Program-made: the position numbers and the translations under genes | In this document: one piece after another, positions 42,033-50,132 of the stretch | Layout of the letters: each line of letters begins with the position of its first letter | Numbering within the stretch: the first letter of the stretch is position 1 | DNA from: VRUE01 sp963705635 | Lineage (GTDB): Bacteria; Actinomycetota; Thermoleophilia; Solirubrobacterales; 70-9 | Length of the DNA: 64,000 nt | Assembly (NCBI GenBank): GCA_963705635.1 | Contig: CAVPKH010000002.1 | Location: forward strand, 1-64,000 | Direction: 5' to 3' | Notes under the pieces: generated by a model | The model's input: only the letters and a program-made list of their open reading frames with translations | The model's database searches: none | Told to the model about the DNA's origin: nothing

Positions 42033-43832
42033 TCAGGCCGTGACACGGAGGATCTCCTCGACACTGGTCGACCCGGCGCGCACCTTGCTCACGCCGTCCT
42101 CGCGCAGGGTCAGCATTCCCTCCTCGCGGGCGACGGCGGCAATCTCCGCCTCCGAGGCCAGGGAGACGGTCATCTCCTTGATCCGCTCGCTCATCGCCAT
42201 CACGGAGAAGATCCCGACCCGGCCCTTGTAGCCGCTCTGGTTGCAGCGGCCGCAGCCAACCGGTTCGTAGGCCTCGAGCTCGCCGCCGATCCGGATCTCG
42301 GCATCGGCGAGCGCCTGCGGCGAGACGATCGTGCGCTGCTTGCAGTGTGCGCAGAGCTTGCGGGCTAGCCGCTGGGCGACCACGCAATCGACCGAGGATG
42401 CGGTGAGGAAGGGCTCTATCCCCATCTTGGTCAGGCGGGCGATCGCGCCAGGCGCGTCGTTGGTATGCAGGGTGCTCAGCATCATGTGGCCGGTCAATGC
42501 CGCCTCGATAGCGATCCGCGCCGTCTCGGCGTCGCGGATCTCGCCGACCATCACGATGTCTGGATCGGCGCGCAGGATCGAGCGCAGGCCGGTGGCGAAG
42601 TCAAGGCCCGCCTTGCGGTTGACGTTGATCTGGTTGATCCCGTTGAGCCGGTACTCGACCGGGTCCTCGATCGTGATGATGTTCTTCTCGACCTGATTCA
42701 TGTCTTGAAGGGCGGCGTAGAGGGTCGTCGACTTCCCCGAACCGGTCGGGCCGGTGACCAGCACGGCGCCGTAGGCCTGCTTGAACGAGCCCTCGAAGCG
42801 CTCGCGAGAGCTGCCGTCCATGCCCAGCTCGTCCAGCGTGTGCTGGGCGTTCTCGGTGTCGAGGATGCGGATCGTCGCCCCCTCGCCGCGCTGCGTCGGC
42901 AGCGTCGTCACGCGCAGGTCCACCCGGCGGTCCTCGACCGTGATGCCGACCCGGCCGTCCTGCGGCACCCGTTTCTCGGCGATGTTGAGGTCGCTCATGA
43001 TCTTCACCCGCGAGACGACGGCGCTGATCATCCGTTTGGGCACATGGGCGGCCTCTCGAAGCACGCCATCGATCCGGAAGCGGACCCGCATCTCGTCCTC
43101 GCCCGGCTCGAAGTGGACGTCGGAGGCCCCCTCCCCCACGGCCTGGCCGAGGATGCTGTAGACGAGCTTGACCACCGGCGCGTCCTCGGCGCTGACGTCG
43201 ATATCGCTGACTTCGGCAAGTTCCTCGTCGGCCTCCGCCTCACCTTGGACAACGGCCTCGCTGACCGCGCTCTGCAGCGTGTTGAGGCGGCCGATCAGCG
43301 CGTCGATGTCCTCGTCGGCGGCAACCGCGACCCGGCAGTCGAGGCCGGTGGCAATTTTAATGTCGTCGACGGCGAGGACGTTGGTCGGATCGGCCATCGC
43401 AACTATCAGCGTCTGCTTGTCGACGAAGCCGACCGGAAGCGCCCTGTACCGGCGGGCGGTATTGACGGAGATCAGGTTCGCCGCCGCCATGTCGACGTGG
43501 AAGACCGAGAGATCGACGTGGTCGAGCCCGTAGCGCTCGGCGATCGCGCGGGAGAGCTGGTCGGGGGTGATCGCCCCCTGCTGAAGGAGCAGCGCCTCCG
43601 GGGGCATGGCCGCCGTGCGGGCCTCATCGATTGCCTGGCGGGCGCGATCGTCAGGCACGTAGCCGAGGTCGACGATGACGTCGGTGATGAAACCGGTGGA
43701 ACGGCCCTGAGCGACCGGCGGCGTGAGGCCAGGAGTACCGCCGGCTTCAGGCTCCAGCTTGGGCGCAGCGGAACCGCCGGAGGTGGGAACCGGCCGCAGG
43801 TGGCTCGGATAGTCCCTGGAGTCCATGCTCAC
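42033..43832 (-). CDS. pilB: Type IV pilus assembly ATPase PilB
   Basis: 599-residue extension motor. The N-terminal MshEN-like domain (about 50-200; DRARQAIDEARTAAMPPEALLLQQGAITPDQLSRAIAERYGL) can bind c-di-GMP in related motors. Catalytic motifs: Walker A VTGPTGSGKSTTLYAAL, Walker B IVMVGEIRDAETA, His box HMMLSTLHTNDAPGA. A zinc site is formed by LCAHC and CGRCNQSGYKGRVGIF. It overlaps the following small membrane-protein gene's stop by 4 bases. With a c-di-GMP riboswitch on pilA, dual c-di-GMP control is plausible. Confidence 0.95.
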   Translation of the reverse strand: MSMDSRDYPSHLRPVPTSGGSAAPKLEPEAGGTPGLTPPVAQGRSTGFITDVIVDLGYVPDDRARQAIDEARTAAMPPEALLLQQGAITPDQLSRAIAERYGLDHVDLSVFHVDMAAANLISVNTARRYRALPVGFVDKQTLIVAMADPTNVLAVDDIKIATGLDCRVAVAADEDIDALIGRLNTLQSAVSEAVVQGEAEADEELAEVSDIDVSAEDAPVVKLVYSILGQAVGEGASDVHFEPGEDEMRVRFRIDGVLREAAHVPKRMISAVVSRVKIMSDLNIAEKRVPQDGRVGITVEDRRVDLRVTTLPTQRGEGATIRILDTENAQHTLDELGMDGSSRERFEGSFKQAYGAVLVTGPTGSGKSTTLYAALQDMNQVEKNIITIEDPVEYRLNGINQINVNRKAGLDFATGLRSILRADPDIVMVGEIRDAETARIAIEAALTGHMMLSTLHTNDAPGAIARLTKMGIEPFLTASSVDCVVAQRLARKLCAHCKQRTIVSPQALADAEIRIGGELEAYEPVGCGRCNQSGYKGRVGIFSVMAMSERIKEMTVSLASEAEIAAVAREEGMLTLREDGVSKVRAGSTSVEEILRVTA

Positions 43833-44446
43833 GGGTGGTAGTCGACGGTCCGGCCCTTGTAGCCGGCGTCGATGACCGCCTGGACAACGCTCTGCGGGCT
43901 CTGAAAGCCGTAGAGAACCGAGGCGGTCGGAATGCCGCGGTCGAGCCGCTTCGGACGCATCACGACCAGCGCCGGCACCCGGTCGACGGCAACCCCCTGG
44001 GCGATCGCGGCGTATCTGGCGATGCGGTCAGCCGGGACGACGAAGGTGGACACTCCCGGCATCGCGGTGAGGGCCGAGGAGGCCCCAGCGACCATGCCAT
44101 CGTCGATGCCGCCCTTGCTGACGAAGAGGAAGACGACGGTGCGGTTGGCGTGGAAGGCAGCGGTGACGGCATGGGGCAGCGGTGGTGCCGCGGCGGCGGC
44201 CCCCGGCGGTAGCGGCGGAACCGAAGACGGCGCGGCCACCGCCGCCGGTTCGCCGAGCGGCGTGGTGACCGTCGCGGTCACGGAGGCCGAGCCTTCGGCG
44301 GTCGACACGGTCGCCGAGGTCGTCGTCGTTTCCGCTTCTTCGCTTTCACCGCCCATCGAAGAGAGCACGAAAAATCCCACTGCGAGCAGCAGGACGCCGA
44401 CCAAGGCGGCCTGTGCGAGTGGGTTGCTGTTGAGCTTCTCCCTCAT
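43829..44446 (-). CDS. Membrane-anchored thioredoxin-like protein of pilus operon
   Basis: 205 residues with a single N-terminal membrane helix (AALVGVLLLAVGFFVLSSMGG), a Thr/Ser/Ala/Pro linker (about 35-90), then a compact domain. The domain, TVVFLFVSKGGIDDGMVAGASSALTAMPGVSTFVVPADRIARYAAIAQGVAVDRVPALVVMRPK, has the beta-alpha-beta pattern and a cis-Pro-like VPALVV of thioredoxin folds. It lacks a CxxC pair, so redox activity is unlikely. Overlaps pilB by 4 bases, implying coupled production. Possibly a pilus accessory or scaffold; not recognised as a named family. Confidence 0.75.
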   Translation of the reverse strand: MREKLNSNPLAQAALVGVLLLAVGFFVLSSMGGESEEAETTTTSATVSTAEGSASVTATVTTPLGEPAAVAAPSSVPPLPPGAAAAAPPLPHAVTAAFHANRTVVFLFVSKGGIDDGMVAGASSALTAMPGVSTFVVPADRIARYAAIAQGVAVDRVPALVVMRPKRLDRGIPTASVLYGFQSPQSVVQAVIDAGYKGRTVDYHP

Positions 44447-44511
44447 ACGTTCGCTTATCTAGCTCGGCAACTTTGGCCGCGAGCTTGAATCGCGGTCAGG
44501 CCATCGCGCGC

Positions 44512-45960
44512 TCAGCAGTAGGCGTTGGGCGGCGAAGCGGAGCCGCCCGTGCACTCGACGTAGGACTGGCGCTGAAACAGCGTCGCGCCGCCGATCTGCG
44601 GGGGTTTGAAGCCGGCATCCTGCTTGACGATCGCGTTGTTGTCGAGATGGACGGTCTTGCCGGCGATGACGCCGATGTAGGTGGCGTTGTTGTTCAGTTC
44701 GATGTCGGTGTTGGGGGCATATAGGACGAACTCGTTGGTACCGCTGTTGTTGGACCATTCGACCTTGGTTTTGATCGTCGTCGAGCCCATCAGATAGAAG
44801 CCGGGAACGTCGAATTTGCCGAGTTTCGGTTGGTAGCCGGTCGAGGTGACATCGGCGTTGTTGGAGATGTCAACCTGCTTGGCGACTGATTTGAGCCCGC
44901 ATTTCTCCGGGGTGTCGAAGAAGATCCGGACCTGCGCCCCGTCGGCCATGATCAGGTGGCCGTTGTTGCTGATCACCAGCTTGCAGACGAAGTAGTCGCC
45001 GCCGCCCAGGGTCAGGGTGGCGTTGTTCGAGGTCAGGATGGACCTCGTTGTGGGGTCCCAGGGCTCGCTTTTGCCCCAGCTCCCGTTGTAGGTGTCGGTC
45101 TGACAGCCGGCTGGTTCTTTGACTGGGGTCGTTTTCGTGCAGGTAACGAGGCGGTAGTTGGAGTTGTTGGTGGCGATGTCGGTCGGCATGAAGGTGCTGA
45201 CCGCCGGCAGAGACACATTGCCTTCCGTTTCCACATAGCCTTTGCACTGCGTTCCGTTGTTGTCGAAGTCCGTTTTTGGTTTGCCGACGCCGTGTCTGAT
45301 GTTGCCGCAGACGTTGCCGTTGTTGTGGACGTGGACACTGCCGTTGGTGCCCACGCTGACGCGCGAGTCCGCGTTGTTGTCGATCTCGACTTCGTCGACC
45401 CCGATCACGCCCTCGGCGCCGAGGGCGCTGCCCACCGTCGTCGTTTTGAAGGTGATCGCGATGCGGCGGCTGACGTTCCCCGCCATCCCGGTTGCGACGA
45501 CGCTCATCGTGCCGCCGCTGACCTGCGGCGTGACCCGATACGCGTAGGTGGAGTCACCGACGCTGCCGGTGACTTCGGGGCACCAACCGTCCGCGGCAGC
45601 CGCGCTGACCACGAGGGTGCCGCTTTTGACGCCGAGGCATGGAGTCGAGGTCGTCAGCGCGTTGGCGTAACGGTTGAGCCGCAGCAGGGCAACGCTTGCG
45701 CCTGCGTCGGCGGCCGCGATCGAGTTCTTGGAGTCCTGGTCACGGCCGGTGCCCTGCTGGACGTCGACCGAGGACATCACGGCTGCGCTTGCCAGGCCGA
45801 GGCTGGCGACGGTCGCGAAGATGGCGGTCGGCAACGCCATGCCTCGCTCACTCCTGGCCAGCTCGCGCAGGCGCTGACGGATTTGGACAAGGATCGCCAT
45901 CGAATGCTTGATCGACGGTTGCCGCGGCTCCCTTGAGCCGATCTCAGACGGCGTGTCCAT
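44512..45960 (-). CDS. PilX-like minor pilus protein with Asn-ladder beta-helix
   Basis: 482 residues from ATG 45960; ATG 45900 (MAILVQIRQRLRELARSE) is an alternative. The segment ERGMALPTAIFATVASLGLASAAVMSSVDVQQG resembles PilX/DUF pilus-assembly N-termini: a hydrophobic helix after a short basic leader, without a classical cleavage Glu. The rest is a beta-rich domain with at least nine Asn-Asn pairs at loosely regular spacing (IDNNADS, VHNNGNV, FDNNGTQ, TSNNATL, ISNNGHL, ISNNADV, WSNNSGT, LNNNATY, LDNNAIV). This suggests a beta-helix with an asparagine ladder. Cysteines at the end may be disulfide-linked. Likely surface exposed. Confidence 0.8.
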   Translation of the reverse strand: MDTPSEIGSREPRQPSIKHSMAILVQIRQRLRELARSERGMALPTAIFATVASLGLASAAVMSSVDVQQGTGRDQDSKNSIAAADAGASVALLRLNRYANALTTSTPCLGVKSGTLVVSAAAADGWCPEVTGSVGDSTYAYRVTPQVSGGTMSVVATGMAGNVSRRIAITFKTTTVGSALGAEGVIGVDEVEIDNNADSRVSVGTNGSVHVHNNGNVCGNIRHGVGKPKTDFDNNGTQCKGYVETEGNVSLPAVSTFMPTDIATNNSNYRLVTCTKTTPVKEPAGCQTDTYNGSWGKSEPWDPTTRSILTSNNATLTLGGGDYFVCKLVISNNGHLIMADGAQVRIFFDTPEKCGLKSVAKQVDISNNADVTSTGYQPKLGKFDVPGFYLMGSTTIKTKVEWSNNSGTNEFVLYAPNTDIELNNNATYIGVIAGKTVHLDNNAIVKQDAGFKPPQIGGATLFQRQSYVECTGGSASPPNAYC

Positions 45961-45976
45961 CGCCCGGACGCGCGTA

Positions 45977-47110
45977 CTACTCAGTTGTCTGCCCGGCGAG
46001 CTGCTCGATGCCGCTTGCCCGCTGGCCGCCAGCCGCCAGCATCAGCTTGAAGTCGTGGGGGCTGGAGGCGTAGTCGAGGGCGGTCTCCTCGGAGATCTTG
46101 CCCTCCATCACGTAGGTGAGCAGGGACTGGTCGAAGGTGCGCATGCCGTAGTACTCGCCCTCCGCGATCACCTCGGTGATCTTGCCGGTTTCCTCCGGGT
46201 TCATGATCAGGTCCTGGACGCGGCCGGTGACGACGAGCACCTCGGAGGCCGGCACGCGGCCTTCGCCGGTGATGTCGGGGACGAGGCGCTGGGCGATCGC
46301 GCCCTTCAACGTCGAGGAGAGCATCACGCGGGCCTGGTGCTGGAGGTGGGGCGGGAAGAAGTCGATGATGCGGTTGATCGTCTCGGTCGCGTCAAGGGTG
46401 TGCACGGTGGAGAGCACGAGGTGGCCGGTCTCGGCGGCGGAGAGCGCCGTGCGCACGGTCTCCTCGTCGCGCATCTCGCCGATCAGGATCACGTCGGGGT
46501 CCTGGCGCAGGACGCGCCGCATTGCCCGGCCGAAGCTGACCGTGTCGGAGCCGACTTCGCGCTGGTTGACGATCGAGCGCTTGTCCTGGTGCAGGTACTC
46601 GATCGGGTCCTCGAGCGTGACGATGTGGTGCGGGCGATTGCGGTTGATGTGATCGATCATCGCCGCCAGGGTCGTGCTCTTGCCCGAGCCAGTGGTGCCG
46701 GTGACGAGAATGATCCCGCGCTGCTCCTCGGCCAGGGCGGTGACCACCTGGGGCAGCCCCAGCTCCTCGACCGAGCGGATCTCATAGGGGATCGCACGGC
46801 AGACGATCGAGATCGAGCCGCGCTGTTTGAAGGTGTTGACGCGGAAGCGGGAGAGCCCCGGGATCGAGTAGGAGAAATCGGCCTCGCCGGCTTCCTCGAA
46901 CTCGGTCAGCGAGCGGACCTCGGCCATGTCGTGGAAGGCCTTCTCGGTGTCCTCGCCGCTGAGCGGCTCGTAGCCCTCGAGCGGCATCAGCTCGCCGTGC
47001 TGGCGGATGACCGGCGGCGAGTTGACCTTGACGTGCAGGTCGGAGCCCTCGCGCTCGATCAGCGTGCGCAGCGCTTTGTCGATCTCGAACACCCGGCCTG
47101 TATCGGCCAA
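45977..47110 (-). CDS. pilT: Type IV pilus retraction ATPase PilT (second copy)
   Basis: 377-residue PilT family motor. Walker A VTGTTGSGKSTTLAAMI, Asp box VTLEDPIEYLH, Walker B ILIGEMRDEETV, His box HLVLSTVHTLDATE. It starts with MADTGRVFEIDKALRTLIEREGSDLHVKVNSPPVIRQHGEL, closer to PilU/PilT2 forms than the first copy. The tail ALDYASSPHDFKLMLAAGGQ is typical. It heads the second pilus block, followed by the PilX-like gene. Two retraction ATPases suggest separate PilT and PilU roles. Confidence 0.93.
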   Translation of the reverse strand: MADTGRVFEIDKALRTLIEREGSDLHVKVNSPPVIRQHGELMPLEGYEPLSGEDTEKAFHDMAEVRSLTEFEEAGEADFSYSIPGLSRFRVNTFKQRGSISIVCRAIPYEIRSVEELGLPQVVTALAEEQRGIILVTGTTGSGKSTTLAAMIDHINRNRPHHIVTLEDPIEYLHQDKRSIVNQREVGSDTVSFGRAMRRVLRQDPDVILIGEMRDEETVRTALSAAETGHLVLSTVHTLDATETINRIIDFFPPHLQHQARVMLSSTLKGAIAQRLVPDITGEGRVPASEVLVVTGRVQDLIMNPEETGKITEVIAEGEYYGMRTFDQSLLTYVMEGKISEETALDYASSPHDFKLMLAAGGQRASGIEQLAGQTTE

Positions 47111-47134
47111 GATGCTCTATCGCCTTAGTCGCGG

Positions 47135-47240
47135 TTCTGGCGAGTGTCCACAGTGGCGCCGGCAAGGACGCAGGGAGCGTGGCGTGCTCCGCACGCGAGC
47201 GACCGAGGACGCCGCCGGCGCCACTGTGGTGCCGCCAGAA
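47135..47240. repeat. Nested long inverted repeat between rpoD and pilT
   Basis: TTCTGGCG (47135-47142) pairs with CGCCAGAA (47233-47240). Inside, a 15-bp perfect pair lies at 47148-47162 and 47215-47229, and a small hairpin GCGTGC-TCC-GCACGC is near 47181-47195. Together they make an imperfect 105-base stem that fills the gap to the rpoD stop. It probably ends rpoD transcription; length and nested form also resemble a small non-coding mobile repeat. Confidence 0.6.
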
Positions 47241-48347
47241 TCAGGTGACCTCGCGGAGCTTTTGTGCTTCGCCCAGCTGCTGCAGCTTCTTCAGGCTCTG
47301 ATTCTCGATCTGGCGGATGCGCTCGCGGGTGACGTTGAAGGTCCGCCCCACCTCGTCGAGCGTGCGCGGGTGCTCGCCGCCGAGGCCGTAGCGCAGCTCC
47401 AGCACGCGCCGCTCGCGGTAGGAGAGGTTCTCCAGCGCCTCCTTCAGCGCCTCTTTGGTCAGCAGGTCCGCCGCCCGGTCGAAGGGGGACTCGGCCTTCT
47501 CGTCGGCGATGAACTGGCCGAACTCCGACTCCTCCTCGTCGCCAACCGGCTTCTCCAGCGAGACCGGAGCCTGAGCGGAGCGCTTGATCGAGTCGACCTC
47601 CTCGGGATCGATCCCGGTGACGTCGGCGATCTCCTCCGGGGTCGGCTCGCGACCCAGCTCGGTGACCAGCTTGCGCTCGGCGCGGCCGATCTTGTTCAGC
47701 TTCTCGACCACGTGCACCGGGATGCGGATCGTCCGCGCCTTGTCGGCGAGCGCACGGGCGATCGCCTGGCGGATCCACCAGGTCGCGTAGGTCGAGAACT
47801 TGAATCCCTTGCGGTAGTCGAACTTCTCCGCGGCGCGGACCAGGCCCAGCGTTCCCTCCTGGATCAGGTCGAGGAAGGGCAGGCCCTGGTTGCGGTAGTT
47901 CTTGGCGATCGAGACGACCAGGCGCAGGTTCGACTCGACCATTTTCTGCTTCGCGTCGAGGTCGCCGCGCTCGATCCGCTTGGCGAGTTCGACCTCCTCC
48001 GCCGCGGTCAGCAGGCGGACCTTGCCGATGTCCTTGAGGAACAGCTGCAGGCTGTCCGTGGTCATGTCCGGTTTCAGGTCGAGCGCCGCTTTCTGGCGCC
48101 GCCGGCCTTTTTTGCCGGTGTCCGCGGGCATCGCTTCCGCGGCCGCTTTCTGGGCCGGGTCCATGTCCTCGACCAGCTCGATCCCCGACTTCTCGAGGTG
48201 CCCGTAAAGGTCCTCGACGTCGGACTCGTCCAAATCGACCTCCGAGACCGCGGAGGCGATGTCACCGAAGGTCAGCACTCCGAGCTGCTGCCCTCTCGTT
48301 ATGAGGCCTTTGACCTCCTCAAGCTCCTGAAGCTCAGCTACCAGCAT
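47241..48347 (-). CDS. rpoD: Primary RNA polymerase sigma factor (RpoD/SigA)
   Basis: 368-residue group 1 sigma-70 factor. Region 1.1-like N-terminus (ELQELEEVKGLITRGQQLGVLTFGDIASAVSEVDLDESDVEDLYGHLEKSGIELV), then region 1.2 (DSLQLFLKDIGKVRLLTAAEEVELAKRIE). Region 2 contains the RpoD box FLDLIQEGTLGLVRAAEKFDYRKGFKFSTYATWWIRQAI. Region 4 has the helix-turn-helix RTLDEVGRTFNVTRERIRQIENQSLKKLQ. Presence of region 1.1 marks it as the housekeeping factor. A promoter and a terminator-like hairpin lie in its leader. Confidence 0.96.
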   Translation of the reverse strand: MLVAELQELEEVKGLITRGQQLGVLTFGDIASAVSEVDLDESDVEDLYGHLEKSGIELVEDMDPAQKAAAEAMPADTGKKGRRRQKAALDLKPDMTTDSLQLFLKDIGKVRLLTAAEEVELAKRIERGDLDAKQKMVESNLRLVVSIAKNYRNQGLPFLDLIQEGTLGLVRAAEKFDYRKGFKFSTYATWWIRQAIARALADKARTIRIPVHVVEKLNKIGRAERKLVTELGREPTPEEIADVTGIDPEEVDSIKRSAQAPVSLEKPVGDEEESEFGQFIADEKAESPFDRAADLLTKEALKEALENLSYRERRVLELRYGLGGEHPRTLDEVGRTFNVTRERIRQIENQSLKKLQQLGEAQKLREVT

Positions 48348-48421
48348 CCTGTCGTCACTCGTTTCTTTGCGCTAGGTGGTTAAGTCCTGCCCTTAAATAC
48401 CGCGGCAGGTGAGAAGTCGCG

Positions 48422-48447
48422 AAAAAACGGACCGGCGATCCGGTCCG
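48422..48447 (-). terminator. Intrinsic terminator inside the rpoD leader
   Basis: Minus strand CGGACCGG-ATCG-CCGGTCCG followed by six Ts: a perfect 8-bp stem with tetraloop and U-tract. It lies about 75 bases before the rpoD start and about 70 bases after the predicted transcription start, with no leftward gene ending here. It therefore acts either as an attenuator of rpoD or as the end of a small RNA. Confidence 0.8.
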
Positions 48448-48521
48448 CGAAGCTAACTAGTCTGCGCTGCCTTGGCCCTTGGGGCGGTGACGTGCCTGGA
48501 ACCGCTCAAACGTCTGTTCGC

Positions 48522-48550
48522 ATGTTAGTCGCTTCAGTTTCTGAAGTCAA
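48522..48550 (-). promoter_or_regulatory. Sigma-70-type promoter for rpoD leader with palindromic spacer
   Basis: On the minus strand TTGACT (48545-48550) and TAACAT (48522-48527) are separated by exactly 17 bases. The spacer includes a perfect CTTCAG-TTT-CTGAAG palindrome (48532-48546, plus strand), which touches the -35 box and could be an operator. The -35 box overlaps the first base of the divergent BrkB start codon. Inferred start of transcription near 48515. Confidence 0.65.
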
Positions 48551-49452
48551 TGCCCAAATCGATGCGCCAAACCCGCCCCTGGCTAAGCGCCTTCTGGCAG
48601 CGCGCCTACACGGAGAACGTCACCGGGCTCTCGGCGATGGTCGCCTACAACCTGCTGCTGGCGGTCTTCCCCTTCGCCCTCCTCGTCCTCTTCGTCTTCG
48701 GCCAGGTGCTGAAGATCGGCGGGGTCGAGACCAGCGTCCTCAGCGACCTCCAGCGCCTCTTCCCCAACGTCGAGCAGCACACCCTGACCGACGTCCTGGA
48801 CCGGATCGAGGAAAACTCGACCACGATCGGCATCGCCGCCTTCTTCGGCTCGCTCTGGATCGGCGCCTCCTTCTGGGGGGCGATGGACACCGCCTTCTGC
48901 CGCATCTACCACGTCGAATGTCGCGGCTGGGTCGAGCAGAAGCGCTTCTCCTTCGCGATGCTGGGCGTCGTCCTGCTCTTCATCGCCGCCAGCATCTTCC
49001 TGCCGGCGATGGAGAGCGCGCTCGTCTCCAGCACCGACCGGCTCCCCTTCGGCCTCTCCCACATCAAGGCGATCGACACCACCCTGCTGCTCGGCGCCGC
49101 GATCCTGATCACCTTCCTGATCTGCTGCGTGATCTTCTGGGCGGTGCCGAAGGGCCACATGCCCTGGCGCGCGGTCTGGCCGGGAGCGGCCTTCGTCACC
49201 TTCGGCGCCGGCGTCGCCAACTGGCTCTTCCCGGTTTACCTCTCCAACGTCTCCAGCCTCTCGCGCTTCGGCTCGACCCTGGGCTTCATCCTGATCGCCC
49301 TGCTCTGGTTCTACGTGCTCAGCCTGGCGCTGATGGCGGGGGCGGTGATCAACTCGCTGCGCTACGAGCTGCACGACACCGGCGAGATGCCCTACGCGGG
49401 CTCCAACACGGTCGACCGCTCCGGGGATTGCGGCTGCGGCGGCTCGCCCTGA
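48550..49452 (+). CDS. YihY/BrkB-family integral membrane protein
   Basis: 300 residues with about six membrane segments (YNLLLAVFPFALLVLFVFG, TTIGIAAFFGSLWIGASFWGAM, FAMLGVVLLFIAASIFLPAM, TLLLGAAILITFLICCVIFWAV, GAAFVTFGAGVANWLFPVYL, TLGFILIALLWFYVLSLALMAGAVINSL). These match YihY/UPF0761 (BrkB) proteins. The C-terminus ends in a Cys/Gly motif DCGCGGSP. Function of the family is unsettled; efflux or transport has been suggested. Its 3' end overlaps the convergent TetR gene by 61 bases. Confidence 0.9.
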   Translation: MPKSMRQTRPWLSAFWQRAYTENVTGLSAMVAYNLLLAVFPFALLVLFVFGQVLKIGGVETSVLSDLQRLFPNVEQHTLTDVLDRIEENSTTIGIAAFFGSLWIGASFWGAMDTAFCRIYHVECRGWVEQKRFSFAMLGVVLLFIAASIFLPAMESALVSSTDRLPFGLSHIKAIDTTLLLGAAILITFLICCVIFWAVPKGHMPWRAVWPGAAFVTFGAGVANWLFPVYLSNVSSLSRFGSTLGFILIALLWFYVLSLALMAGAVINSLRYELHDTGEMPYAGSNTVDRSGDCGCGGSP

Positions 49453-50132
49453 TCGCTTTTGACCGATGCGGAAGCCGGCAGCGAGAGGCCACCGGGCGAG
49501 CCGTAGAAGCAGAGCGTGAACCGCAAGAGCTCCGGGCAGAGCGCCGGGAGCTCCTGGGTTTCCCCGGCTAGGACCAGCTGCTTGACCCGGGAGAGGATCC
49601 CGCCGACCACCGCGGGCTCAACCGCCGGGCGCGGCATCTCGACCTCGCGGCTGCCGATCGAGGCGAGGCGCAGCATGCGGCCATAGCGGTCCAGCCATTC
49701 ATGGTGGCGCACAGCGCTCGCCGCTCCAGCGGCGGGCGCCTCGACGACTATGAAGCGGGCGAGGACCGGGTCGCTGCCGAGCAGGTCCAGGCCCGCCTGC
49801 AGGGCAGAGCCAATGCGATCGACCAGCCCCACCCGCGTATAGCACCGGTAGGTGAGGGCGCCGAGCAACCGCTCCTGGGCGATCTCGTAGGCGCTGGTGA
49901 AGCAGTCGCGCTTGTCCTCGAAGTGGTCATAGAAGGCGTTGCGCCGGACCTGGGCTAGCTTGACGATCTGCTCCACGGTCGTGCCGTCAAAGCCCTTCTC
50001 GGCGATCGCCCGCGGCAGCGCTTCGAGCAGCCGCCGGCGCTGATCCTCCGCGACGGCGTCAGCCGAGATCACAAGCGGCCCGCGCGGCAGCCGCTGCTGG
50101 GCTAAGTGCTGGGCGGTCTCAGGGGCTGGCAT
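49392..50132 (-). CDS. TetR-family regulator
   Basis: 246-residue repressor. The HTH is RRRLLEALPRAIAEKGFDGTTVEQIVKLAQVRRNAFYDHFEDKRDCFTSAYEIA (about 32-85). The ligand domain is helical with a Pro/Ala-rich middle (VLARFIVVEAPAAGAASAVRHHEW). It overlaps the BrkB gene's end on the opposite strand. Its upstream region carries AGAAC-N8-GTTCT-type sites shared with the gene at 51846-52895. Ligand and targets unknown. Confidence 0.9.
   Translation of the reverse strand: MPAPETAQHLAQQRLPRGPLVISADAVAEDQRRRLLEALPRAIAEKGFDGTTVEQIVKLAQVRRNAFYDHFEDKRDCFTSAYEIAQERLLGALTYRCYTRVGLVDRIGSALQAGLDLLGSDPVLARFIVVEAPAAGAASAVRHHEWLDRYGRMLRLASIGSREVEMPRPAVEPAVVGGILSRVKQLVLAGETQELPALCPELLRFTLCFYGSPGGLSLPASASVKSDQGEPPQPQSPERSTVLEPA

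Noticed and set aside
48440..48549. Short minus-strand peptide (LKRLTCEQTFERFQARHRPKGQGSAD) in the rpoD leader
   Set aside because: Reads like a zinc-finger fragment, but it has no ATG, GTG or TTG start and overlaps the predicted promoter; kept only as a curiosity.
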